Positions 23,850 through 34,949 of a stretch of 64,000 nt of DNA are shown in pieces (the stretch's first letter is position 1; every line of letters begins with the position of its first letter). Location of the stretch: positions 1-64,000 of the forward strand of contig QJNS01000171.1 of NCBI GenBank assembly GCA_004154925.1, given 5' to 3'. The translations under genes and the position numbers were made by a program. The notes below the pieces were generated by a model. It made no database searches. It worked only from the letters and a program-made list of their open reading frames with translations, and was not told where the DNA came from. Origin of the DNA: Monosporascus cannonballus. Lineage: Eukaryota; Ascomycota; Sordariomycetes; Xylariales.

Positions 23850-24330
23850 GCTTCTAACGTTCTTGTTTCTTTAACTTTTCGAACGATTATAACTTTCGTT
23901 ATATTATTTTTATTCCTTTTAGGCGATAAAAAGCTTTTTATTTTCGAAAACGAATTAAACGCGTAATAACCTTCTTTATTTTTTGTTAATCATATTTTTG
24001 CAATTTCAAAAAACGTTCCTTTACAAACACCTTTTTTCGTTCTAGGTATTAATTCTCGGTAGGAATATTTGTCAAAAAGGAAAAAAAAACGATAATCCTA
24101 TCGCAAAGATATTTAGGTTTAACGTAAACTATATATTTTAAAACGTTCTCCATTATTTTGTATTTTTAACCTTTAAACAAACACAAAAAATACAGTATAA
24201 CTTTAAAATTGAAATGGTCAAAAATAAAAAGCAGGTTTTGCCAATAAGTAATAAAAAAAACCTATCGACGACTTTTAGCAATACGACCCGATATCGTAAA
24301 AAACCGGTAATAATTACCAGGAAAAATAAA
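23850..24330 (-). pseudogene. antisense ORF in 3' region of element G
   Basis: On the minus strand between chromodomain and 3' LTR. An N-terminal part has a Cys pair (ILKLYCIFCVC, about 24170-24205). A charged, heptad-like part follows, including KVITRLIRFRK, and then a KGIKII-x-RKL-x-SFEKLK block. The latter aligns with the antisense frames of A, F, H and I. Stops fall where CAA/CAG would be expected. Confidence 0.5.
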
Positions 24331-24365
24331 GTTTTAAGGGCAAAATTTAAGGAAAGGAAAAATTG

Positions 24366-24738
24366 TATTACGATCTAACAAGCTCCGGCCTTAGGAAATG
24401 GTTAACGAAAATAATACGGACCACCTCTTAGGTTACGTAATACGTACTTAATAAAGATTTACTAAGAACGAATAATTAACACAAAGTAATTATTTAACAA
24501 AAATCCGCTAAATAAAGTTAAACAAAAATAAGTAATAATAATAAAAACTAATATATATATTTATTATTTTCGTATTTAAAAGCTTTAACTTGTAATATAA
24601 TATCGTTATTTAAGGCATTATTGGTATTACGAAACTTAATACGTTACTATATTTATTGCTTAGATTCTCACGATACTCGTGCTAACATAAACCCGTCCGA
24701 CTAAGATTTAATAGTTGGTTAAACCCCTAGCCGTCACA
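24366..24738 (+). repeat. 3' LTR of element G
   Basis: 373 bp, ends CTAGCCGTCACA. The last ~90 bp (AACATAAACCCGTCCGAC to the end) are hardly mutated, unlike the 5' copy. Confidence 0.9.
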
Positions 24739-24743
24739 GTTAT

Positions 24744-25020
24744 TTACACGAAACGAACCACATCCTTACTAACCCCCGGAAAACCAAAAATAAACGGCGT
24801 TAAGAAAAAGAATTCTTACTGTAAAGGAAATACAAATTTTTATAACTACGAAAAAAGGTAATGGTAAATAATCGCAGTTAATAGCGGCTAAAGATGATCG
24901 TCGTAAAAGAGCTTAGACGAAAAAACGGAAGTATAGCGTTTGCGGCAAACCGAGACATAATGCGCGTACTTGCGAAAAGGATATAAAGACGATCAGCCAT
25001 AAAAAATTCGATTAGTTTCA
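24744..25020 (+). pseudogene. Fot-like transposase, C-terminal zinc-knuckle part
   Basis: Continuation of 16430-17871 after element G. It ends in YSVCGKPRHNARTC (24932-24973), the C-x2-C-x4-H-x4-C knuckle common at the end of fungal Fot/pogo transposases, with the first Cys mutated to Tyr. Together with the two inverted repeats this fixes the element's identity and orientation. Confidence 0.75.
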
Positions 25021-25080
25021 ATTAATTTAATATATTATAGTTAATTAAATTGAATTTCTTATTACGACGTGCTAAAAAAC

Positions 25081-25117
25081 GAGTTGCGAGCTTGTTTGAG
25101 TTGCGAGCCTATGTAAT
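25081..25117 (-). repeat. right terminal inverted repeat of the Fot-like transposon
   Basis: GAGTTGCGAGCTTGTTTGAG and following bases; reverse complement of the left repeat at 16405-16440 apart from transitions. Confidence 0.75.
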
Positions 25118-25633
25118 ACGTTAACGGTTAAAAAGGTATATATATTTTTAAAATCCATTAATTATTAAAGGAAATGTATCCGAAACTTCAATAAAATAAT
25201 TATATTCTTAATTAATATTATGAAAAAAAAGATGAAATAACGTTCGAAAGAGAAAAAGTATTTCAAAACATTAACAATATAATTATTAACGAATTAGTCT
25301 TAATTATGTACGATTTAATTCGTCTTATTAAGCTAAAAACCGACATTTCGAATTATGTATTAAACGCAATAATCGGAGAATGAAATAATTAAGTCAAATT
25401 ATATCTTATTATAATTTTTTATATAAACTGAAAAAACAAAATTTAATTACGGTATTCTAGATAAAGATTTATGGCCATTATTATGGCATTTCGAAAATTC
25501 AGATATTTTCTAAAACGGAAATTGTATCAGATTAAAGTTTATTCGAATTACCAAAGTTTTACCTATTTTATTAAGATTAAAGAATTTATAGAACGATAAT
25601 TAAGGGACGTGAAAAATTTGGCGAATTTCGACT
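25118..25633 (+). pseudogene. gag-pol of element F, part 2 (end of RT, RNase H)
   Basis: Resumes at VKKVYIF, the position of KEVQxFLGF after RT, followed by the RNase H region and a block reading LWPLLWHFENSDIF (ancestrally close to KELLAIVxAFxxWRHYL). It is cut at 25633 by element C and continues at 32296. Confidence 0.7.
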
Positions 25634-26020
25634 TATGACGGCTAGGCGGTTTAACCAACTATTAAACCTTAGTCGTACGGATTTATGTTAGCAGGAATAT
25701 CGTGGGAATCTGAGCAATAAATAGAGTAATATGTTACGTCTCGTAATTCTAAGAGTGCCTTAAGTAACGATATTATATTGCAAGCTGGTACTATCTAAAT
25801 TATGGAAATAATAAGCATATATATCCTTATTTTATTTGCTGGATTATTATCAGCAAATTGGTAATCCGGCTCACTGGCTTACTATTAGTAAATTAGTAAT
25901 CCAGCTTACTAGCTTACCATTCGTAAGTTAATAATTTATTACGTAACTTGCCTTATTACGTACTTATGGTTAGGTTATGTTAGACCGCTTTTGGAAACCG
26001 TGGCGCGTTAAGCTATAACA
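25634..26020 (-). repeat. 3' LTR of element C (left end)
   Basis: 387 bp, strongly RIPped compared with the solo LTR at 7510-7861. It contains the same duplicated hairpin units (about 25842-25935). Confidence 0.9.
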
Positions 26021-26149
26021 CGATCTTCTCTCTTTACAAATTTTGTCTTCAAAATTTCCCTTTTTTTTTGGTAAGTTTTCTGCATTCTCTTTAATATGTT
26101 TTCCGGTATATCCAAATGTCGTTCCCGCAAATCCGAATAATGACTTACC

Positions 26150-26640
26150 CTAGCCAATTTAATTATATCCGAAAATTTTGACGTAATACCTTGTTTTTTT
26201 TATTTTGCCCGGCAGTTTACTTGTCAAACAATAAATAGGGTTTTTCGCTATAAGGAATATGTTCGTCGGGGTCGTTCATATAACGGGATAAGCGTTCCTA
26301 TCTTTATAATTAATCGTTATATCGCGGAATTAAAAAGATTAAAAGAAAAAGAGCTGGCGGCCGAAAAGATTTGTCCGACACTTTTGCGCGTTTTTCCCGT
26401 ATATGTCATTAACGTTAATATTATTAATCCTAGGATACAAAACTTATTAATCGTATTTTTTAATTTTCGGACGATTTTAACGACTTTATGCAGTTAGAAT
26501 TAAAGTTTGTAATCGAGGTATAAGCTTCCGGTAAGGTAAACGTTATTAAATAAAATAAGATAAATTAAAGGTTTTTTTCTTTAAATTTTATAAACTGGGA
26601 TACCATTATTTCGGATAATTCCACTATTGCTGGTAAAAGT
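26150..26640 (+). pseudogene. antisense ORF in 3' region of element C
   Basis: On the plus strand, opposite gag-pol. A Cys- and Arg-rich start (YVRRGRSYNG at about 26255-26285) leads into IAELKRLKEKELAAEKI, a clear charged helix, then a Phe-rich part. The tail (TIAGKSFSIGVKRQ, about 26625-26670) matches [10 protein letters not shown] in element A and overlaps the chromodomain coding on the other strand. Confidence 0.5.
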
Positions 26641-26649
26641 TTTTCAATA

Positions 26650-29600
26650 GGCGTTAAGCGCCAATAAGGTTCTTAGCGGGTTCCTAGGTATTTTCGGAAT
26701 CCGGATGCTTTTTTTATTTAATCAGATATTAAGTAAGTCCGTTTTATTTTCGCATATCGAATATTTTTTCCATTTCGTACGCTTATTCGTTTTTTACCTT
26801 TACGTCGTTTTATACCGTATGCACTTTAATTATATCTGTTATTAATTCGAATAAAAACACGTAGAAAATTAGATAAAATTTAATTTTTGATAAAAGCTTT
26901 AATTGGTAATTATTTTCTGAGATTTTCTGGTAATTTTATATGGACCGATATATTTGAAATCGAGTTTTTTATTAAGTCGTTTTATTTAAACGTTTTTTGT
27001 AACGAAGAAAACCATTTTCCCCTTTTCGAAAATTAATCTTTTAACCGTTTTTGATTATAATATTTATTTATTTGATTTCGTACGAATTTTAATTCTATTT
27101 TTATTTTCTGATATAACTATTATAATTATTTTAACGTTAAAATTGCTTTAATATTAATTGGATCGTCGTTACGTATTCTTTCTGTAAACTTTTAAAATTA
27201 AACCAAAGTTTACTTTTATAAGTATTATTTTAATATTTTCGTAATAACTGGTATTATAAATGAATTGTACGATTGGTAATTTGTTAATTTAATTACTTTA
27301 TTTATACTTAATATAATATCGTAAATAAATTTCCAAAATTTAATTTGTTCGTTTTATTTATTTATCCGTTTAAGGTTTAAATATGCTAGATAATTTATGA
27401 TTTAAATCGATTTATGCTATTAGGTTTTGCCAAAATTTAAATGCGAATGTCGATCCTTTATTTAAAATAATTTCCATAAGTAATCCGTATATGCTAAAAA
27501 TATTTCTAAAAAAATATTTTCTATTTGTTCGGCGTTTGTATCCTTATAATATGGTAAAAAATAAGAAATTTTCGAAAATCGGTTAACGATTACGAAAATA
27601 TTGTCGTAATATATTTCCGTAATTGGATTTTTTGACATAAGAAATTTAATAATAAAATCGAATATAATTAAGTATCATAATTGCTTTGCGATTAATAATA
27701 GTTATAATTCTTTATATGGTTTATATCGTCGAATCTTATCTTTAACGCAAACATCCTATTACCGTATAATTTTTTATATTATTAATTTCACTTTAAAAAG
27801 AAAATATATACGTTAAAACCGTTTTAAGGTTTTATGGATTTCTGGATATCCGTATAACTAATATTCGTATATTTTTTGTAGTAAACCCTTATAATATTTT
27901 TTCTGCCACTTATATTTTATTTATTTTTTGGCTTTTTACAAAATTATCGTTATATTATTAAATCCTTTAATATATGTCGAAAGATACTGCTCGAATTATC
28001 GTAATTTGTTGTAAGGGTAAATATTTTTCTGTAATAATATCGAAAATTATATAATTAATTTTAACTAATTTTTTTTTCAAAGTTTAATCGCCTGCTTAAG
28101 ATATTTGCTTTGCTATTTTTTGAATTTTTCTTATAGATAATAACGAAATCGAAATTCGCCAATTTCTCTACATATCTTAATTATCGTTCTATAAGTTCCT
28201 TGGTCGTAGTAAATCGGGTAAAATTTTCATAATCAGTATAAATTATGACCTAATACAAACTTCTTTTTAAAAAATATTTAAATTCTCAAAATACCATAAT
28301 AATGGCCATAAATTCCTTATTTAAAATGCCGTAATTAAATTCGGTTCCTTTCAATTTGTACGAAAAAAAATATAATAACCTACAATTTACCTTAATTATT
28401 TCGTTATCCGATTATTACGCTTAATACGTAATCCGAAATATCGGTTTTTAGCTTAACAAAATAATTTAAATCGTACATAATTAATACTGGTTCGCTAGTA
28501 ATTATATCCTTCATATCTTAAAATGTCTTTTTCGTATCCGGCATCTATTTAAATTCTTTTTCTTTTTTCGTAAAATTTATTAAGGATATAATTATCCTGC
28601 TAAAATTTCGCATAAACTTCTAGTAATAATTAACGAATCTAAGGAATACCTGTATTTCTTTAATTATCGTTAACGTTTGTTATTTTATAATTCCAGCGAC
28701 TTTCTTAACATCTATTTTAATATATCTTAAGGTAATAATATGTCCTAAATATGTTACTTTTTGTTTATAAAATTAATTTTTTTCCGCGTTTATAAATAAC
28801 TTAATATCTTATAAAGCTGAAAGAACTTTATAAACGTATTTTACGTATTTTTTGGGTTTTTAAAAAAATAAAAATATTATCGAAATATTTTCGTAATATA
28901 TAATTTACTATTAGTCAAAAAATTACTAATATATTCATAAATCCTATTAACGTAACCAAATATTTAAATAATCCGTATTTTATTTTAAAAACTATTTTTT
29001 ATTCTTATCTTTTCTTCATTTTAATAAGGTTATATCTATCTTTAAAACCGAATATTTTAAATTATTATGCTTTATAAAATCAGTTTTTTATTTGCGTAAT
29101 TAAAAATAATAATATTCGATCCTTAATAATAATATCGTTAAAATATTGATAATTAATTACGAATCGTAGTTTTCCGCTTTTTTTAATACAAAAAACATAA
29201 AATATCTTATTAATAATTTCGAAAATCGAATTTATTTTTTTATAACCAATTTTTCAGGTATTTTCTAAAAATACGTAATTTGTTTCCGTTAAAATTATAA
29301 ATAAGGTAAAACTTCATCGAAAATCTTGCCTTAAAAATTATATCATAATTTTATTCGTTATATTTTAATAACTTCGTATCGAATTCCTTTTTAAAAAGCT
29401 ATTCGTATTTATAATATTATAATAATATATTAATTAAAGCTTTTAATTCCTTAAATTAATATTCTTATTATTCCAAATCGTTATTTAATTATTTTAATTT
29501 TGTTCGGATAATAATAACGATATATCGTATTTTTTTTAATACCCGTTTTTCTTTATATTTTATCCTTTTAAGTAATAAGGTTTTTATTATATTTTTGTAC

Positions 29601-31900
29601 TTACATTTATCGCTATTATCAATCGAATATTAACATTTTAATTTTCTTTATTTTTTAATAAGGTATAAAACGAACCTTATTTAGCTAATTCCGCCATTAA
29701 TTAAAATTCTGTATTAACGTATCCATAGTAATCTTAAAATCATATTATAATTCCCGATTAAAACGATATTAAAATTAAGTATTTAATATCGTTTTTAAAC
29801 AAAAATCTCGAAATAATTAATTTCGCGTATAATTTTTCCGTTATCGTAAACAAATTTCTAACTGTCGGTATTCGTTATTATATAAAGTTTTCACTTATAT
29901 TTTTATAATAATTTAAATTTATTAACCATATTTTTTATAATATAATTTCCGCTTAAATCTTCGTAATCTATTATTACGGTATACCAATACGTTTCGATTT
30001 GTATTTCCAAAATAATAAAATTATTAACGTTTTTTATCGTCATATTTAAAGCCTTTTTCGGAAATTCCCTTTAATCTTTCTAGGTTTCGTTATTTTACGG
30101 CCTTTTTTTAAGTAACTTTTGTTTTTAATCCTTATTCGAATTTATCGAATTTTATTTATATTTTTTCGTTTAGTATATCAAGCTATTATATTTATCATTA
30201 TTGTCGGCGTATTATTTTTTTAAGTCGTATTAATTGCATTTAATTCTTTTATCATTTTTTCCTTATCGCATAAATTACTTTTTCATATTAACAATTATAT
30301 CCTATTATACGTTATCTTAATTATTATTTTTAAATTTATTTATAAATTAACGTATTTCCTCCATAATAATTTTTTTTCGTAAGGATCCGTAATAAATATT
30401 AATTGAAAATAAAAATCCGTAATAATTTTCTGATAATATCTTTTTACCCTACGCTGGATTAATTCCTTTTCCATTTAGTAATTGTATTATTCATAATAAT
30501 AAAAAAAGATTTCTTTTAGGTATTATTTTCCTTTAAACCAGCTTTCTGTTTCGGCTAATTGCTAGATATTTCTTAGAATTATAATTCGAAAATATTAATA
30601 ATATTATTTATTATTCTTATTATATTTGGTACGATTTGGAAAGTCGAATCCTTCGTAATACATATGGATAATTCGTACGTATATATATTATTTTTATTCC
30701 TTATAATTGGGATATTCTCGTCGTTAACAGTACATAGCATATATTCTGCCATATCGATCGGATATTCCGAGACAAATTTTTTCTGTCTAGTTCTGGTATT
30801 TGCGTAATTATCCTTATAATGCTTTTTATTATATTCGCAATATTTATTAAGCTAGTTTCCTAATTTTTCGCAATTTACGTTAAATTCTTTATCGTAATGG
30901 TCCTTATTATACATTTTACCATAAATTTAATACGTATTTGGCTTGGATTATATTAATAATCTTACTATCGTTTCCTTAATTATTTCTAAATTACTTTTTT
31001 GGTATAAATATCCAATTATTTTATTATAGCCTTTTGGGTTTTTTATATTTATAAACCTTATATCCTATTTTGTCGCAGTTAAAATATTTAATTTAACTTT
31101 AATTTTGTTTATGAGTAACGCCGAGTTCCATATGTCTTAACGCCGTTCCATAAAAAATAAAAGATACGTTTCGTTTTTTCCCCTAATTAAACTTATTATA
31201 TTCCGAACGTAAAATATATTATTTTTTTTATTGTTTTTTAAATTATCGGTTATTAATCTTAATTACTTTTATAATATACCGGTTTAAAGCAATTAATCGT
31301 TTAATCCGAATAATTTTATTTTTTATATTGTTTTTTAATCCCTTATAAAATATATCTATAAAAATATCGGCTTTATTATTTCTTTATTTTACTTTAACCG
31401 CAAAATTCTTTAAGGTTACGGCATACTTAAACGTAAATCGTTTTTTATCCGGATTACCGAAATTATTACGCATTTTGTTTTAGAAATTAATATAAACTGA
31501 AAAAATTTTATTGATAAAATCCTTTTTATCCGATTTTCTTACTTTTAAAAGGTTTCTCATAATAAGTTCAAATTAATTAACCGCATTTCCCGTCAGATAT
31601 ATTCTTACTATTAAAGTGATATTTGCTAAATTATCAAGATTAAAAAAACGAAAATAAATTCGTACCTATATTAAAAAGGTCTGAAAATTACTTTTCCTAT
31701 CGTAAAACTCTGATTTTTTAAGTTTTATGCGGACGAAAAAAGTTCAAGTAAATAACGTAACCTTAAATTATTAAACTTTTTTTAAATTCCCAAATTCGAG
31801 CTTAAAATTATTAAATAAAGGTTTCTTAAATATTTGTCAACATTTTAATAATATTAAATATTACTTAAAGTTTAACGGTACTGCTAAACAAAAATTTGCA
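26650..31900 (-). pseudogene. gag-pol of element C (degenerate)
   Basis: Read right to left: gag near 31.8-30.9 kb, protease/RT to about 28.5 kb, integrase to about 27.2 kb, chromodomain at about 26.65-26.8 kb. The RT core reads YILRKYFDNIFIF near 28866-28905: compared with the other copies about eight codons are missing immediately before the catalytic motif, and the second Asp of YLDD is Asn. Stops are abundant. Confidence 0.8.
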
Positions 31901-31903
31901 ACG

Positions 31904-32290
31904 TATAACGGCTAAACGGTTTAACCAATTATTAAATCTTAATCGTAGGAATTTATATTAATAGGAATATCGTAAAAATCTGAATAATAAATACAGTAAT
32001 ATATTACGTCTCGTAATTCCAAAAATATCTTAAATAACGATATTATATTATAAGCTGGTATTATCTAAATTATGGAAATAATAAACGTATATATCCTTAT
32101 TCTGTTTGCTGGATCATTATCAACAAATTGGTAATCCGGCTCATTGGTTCACCATCAGTAAGTTGATAATCCAGCTTACTGGCTTACCACCAGTAAGTTG
32201 GTGATCCATCACGTGACCTGCCCCACCACGCACTCATGGTTGGGTTGTGTCAAACCGCTTCTGGAGACCGTGGCGCGTTGGGCCATGAAA
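31904..32290 (-). repeat. 5' LTR of element C (right end)
   Basis: 387 bp. The last ~100 bp (GATCCATCACGTGACCTG to the end) are nearly unmutated, while the corresponding part of the left LTR is RIPped. Confidence 0.9.
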
Positions 32291-32295
32291 CGACT

Positions 32296-32793
32296 TGGTT
32301 ATTTTTTATAAGAAGGGCTTAAAAAACGGCAGAGCTAATATTTTAAGAAAGCGATTAAACCTCGAAAGAAATTGGTAAATGTTAGCTATATAATTTTTGA
32401 AATTATTATCAAAAGATATTTACACCCGTAACAATTTATAACAATTCGAATAATATCTTTTAATATCTATTAGAAAATCTAATAATATAATAATAGCTTA
32501 TAAAAACATTAAACAATAAATAAAATACAGGTTTTAAAAAAGTACTAAAAATACCTAATGCGAAAAATGTATAAATATTAATTATATAGATAACTAGAGA
32601 TTTATAAAACATTAAAACTGTTTTAACAAACGTATTATGTATTAAAAATAAAAATAATAAATTAAATATATAGTAGCAATATAACCTTTAGAATAAGATT
32701 AAAATAAAACGATATAAACCTTACGAAAAATTATAACCATTATTAATCTTAAAGCAATTATAATATTTAATTATATTCGATTTTATTATTAAT
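32296..32793 (+). pseudogene. gag-pol of element F, part 3 (RNase H end, start of integrase)
   Basis: Continues 25633 directly (…FDF / VIFYKKG…), with KNGRANILRKR matching KTAKQIF-type sequence in element I and an integrase beginning that ends IxxDFII at 32780-32793, where element E is inserted. Confidence 0.7.
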
Positions 32794-32999
32794 TGTCAGA
32801 TAATGGACAGCTGTGAGCTGGGTGAGGTAATCTCCGACCAGTCGTAAAGCAGATTCCAAAAAGTAAATATATTAGGTTACTTCTATCTGGCGTTTTCTAT
32901 TAGCTGCCAGATAATGGATTTATATTAGTAAGTGGATCGGTAGTTAATCGGTGGCTAGTTAGTTATTGGCCTTATTTTTATAAGGGCTATATTCTTAGA
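32794..32999 (-). repeat. 3' LTR of element E (left end)
   Basis: 206 bp beginning TGTCAGATAATGGACAGCTG. It is clearly less mutated than the interior of E. Confidence 0.9.
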
Positions 33000-33360
33000 A
33001 TTATTTCCCCTTTTTAAATTATTAGTTTTTAATAATATTATTATTAATTTGATATAACGCGTTTTGCAAATCTAATTACGTATGTTTGCCGATAATTTAT
33101 TATTATGTTATAATGTAAATAATTGCCCTAATAATTAATACGTACCATATTGCGTAATTAATTATGTTCCGCCTAATTCCTTATTATAAACCGTTTTTAA
33201 TCTTATTTTATTTACCTTTTTTTTCGCGCCTATATTTTTATTTCTTCTGCGTACGTATTCCGTTCGGTTTTTCATTTTTCATTATTTTTATTTTGCTTTT
33301 TCCGTTTGTTTTGCGTATTATTTCCGTTTGCCATATTTCTTTCTCGTACGAAATTTCAAA

Positions 33361-34600
33361 AGAAATAATATTTTGATATTAAAAAGGATTAAGATTTTTT
33401 CCAGCGTTATTCTTTTAACGCCGATAATAAAATAGATATTAATTATATTACGGGCGGCAATAAGCCGTATTATATTTACGTAATATAACGTTATTTCGAT
33501 TATTATATAATTTGCGTTTAAGTTTCGGGCGCCTTAAATTACGTTATGGCCAATTATTATTACAAAAACCTTCGCGCGATAAATAATTATTTTTAATATT
33601 ATTAAAATTGTTATTTAATTTTTATTTAAATTCTGAACGTTTTTAAAGGTACCGCCTAAACGGTTTCTTAATTCGGTACCGATAATTAGAAATTAATTAA
33701 TACGTTCGAAAAAGTTCGTATTGCAAATATTTAATATAAATATTTTAACGTAAATACGGTTAATTATCGACTCGACGTTTTTCGCGAAATTAAGTTCGTC
33801 TTTAACGTAATTATTATTAAGTAATATCGTTTCTTTAATATAATTAAGGTCGATTTCCGATTATCCGTTATAGTTACGAAAATCTAGTTTTAACGCTGTT
33901 TTATAAGTTTGTAAATTTAGAGTTTTTTTGTAAATATTACAGTTTTCTTTTATTATTCCGTAATTAATTTTTAATTAGGTATAATATTAGGGTACCTTTA
34001 TAAGTAAGGCGGTTTTCGAAGGCCGTTATGCCGTTACGTTTTCTGTTTATAAACATTTTCCGCTTATTTTCCAACGTTTTAACGAAATTTTGATACATAT
34101 TAAGAATTATAATTAAAAAATAGTTCTGCTTAATAAAGCTGTTACCAAACTTAAATACGTTAAACGTTTTAAGGACGGCGCCCTATTTCCGATTAATAAT
34201 AAATTATATTCTAATTACCCAGGTTTTGCTTTTCGAAAAAAATAAAATATTTTTAAGTTTTTTCCGGGTTTTACGTTCAATAAGTTCAATAAACGTATGC
34301 GTTTTTTGCCGTCGTATATTTTCCGATTATTTTCCAATATTTTTATATTAATTTCCTTAATATATTTATTAAAAGTTAATTAATGTAAGGCTTAATAATT
34401 AAATGCGAAATTTTATTTTCAAAATAAAAGTTTAATTCTTTTGCGTTATTTATAAATTTCCGGTTAATATACGATAAGGTAATTATTCGCCAAAAGGGTA
34501 AAAGCAATTATATAATTAAGTAATACTTGAAAATTAATATTTTAATTTTATTTAGAATTATTTTTTGTAATTTTTGTAATTATTAAGTAATTAATTTCCG
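33361..34600 (+). pseudogene. long antisense ORF in 3' region of element E
   Basis: On the strand opposite gag-pol, the frame starting at 33361 reads through to about 34247 with one TGA and otherwise only TAA/TAG. It includes a stop-free stretch of about 50 codons from 33991 (EGRYAVTFSVYKHFPLIFQR) and another at 34117-34245 (KLKYVKRFKDGALF, YPGFAFRKK). After a one-base shift in an A-run near 34250 it continues as IFLSFFRVLRSI, CVFCRRIFSDYFP and NYSPKG to about 34540. The composition is that of a soluble alpha-helical protein, without a domain I can name. The product would be over 400 residues. It is unrelated to the antisense frame of the F family but occupies the same position, between pol and 3' LTR. 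Confidence 0.5.
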
Positions 34601-34949
34601 ATCGGGCTATTATTATTTTATGGTATTTTGGCTCGTTTTATATTTTATGTACGTATTTAATTTTCTTTCGTAACGTTATAATATTTTAAGCGCGTATTGA
34701 AGGTATTTTAGGGGTTTTTACGTATTATATTTAACGGGCCAGCTTTTTTATTTAATTAAGTATTTACGTTGCCCCCTGTTATTTCGGTGGCAGACGATAT
34801 CCTTTATTACTTATTTTTTTGTTCCTTTATTAGGTCCGGTAATACTATTTGGACGTCGCCCGGTTTCCGGTTTTATTACGGTTTTAATAAGTATATTAGA
34901 AATATATTATGTATCTGTTAATATTTAATAAGAAAAATTACTTTATTTA

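Larger units (their letters stand above)
17877..24738 (+). mobile_element. Ty3/Gypsy chromovirus 'G', complete, RIP-degraded
   Basis: 6,862 bp, LTRs 17877-18256 and 24366-24738, with perfect duplication GTTAT (17872-17876 and 24739-24743). It is inserted in the transposase gene of the Fot-like element and is therefore younger than it. Its gag start and coding order match F. Its U3 sequence (GACCTGACAGGCTCCGGCC) is a separate type. Confidence 0.92.
16405..25117 (+). mobile_element. Fot1/pogo-like DNA transposon, interrupted by Gypsy G
   Basis: Terminal inverted repeats at 16405-16440 and about 25081-25117 share CTCGCAACT(T/C)AAACAAGCTCGCAACT, an internal direct repeat of CTCGCAACT, and a flank that differs only by transitions. 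Inside is a decayed Tc1/mariner-type transposase (pieces at 16430-17871 and 24744-25020). Removing G leaves about 1.85 kb, typical for Fot1-like elements. It sits between RT and RNase H of element F. A TA duplication is possible (16407-16408 and 25114-25115), but RIP makes the target site uncertain. Confidence 0.8.
25634..32290 (-). mobile_element. Ty3/Gypsy chromovirus 'C', complete, RIP-degraded
   Basis: 6,657 bp on the minus strand. LTRs 25634-26020 and 31904-32290 are both 387 bp. The duplication CGACT is perfect (25629-25633 and 32291-32295) and lies inside the RNase H part of element F, whose frame continues on both sides. The LTR type is the same as the solo LTR at 7510-7861. Confidence 0.92.

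Noticed and set aside
33164..33376. Hydrophobic, Phe-rich plus-strand frame in element E as a membrane protein
   Set aside because: T-rich DNA gives Phe/Leu-rich frames by composition. It is in a different phase from the antisense frame that follows.
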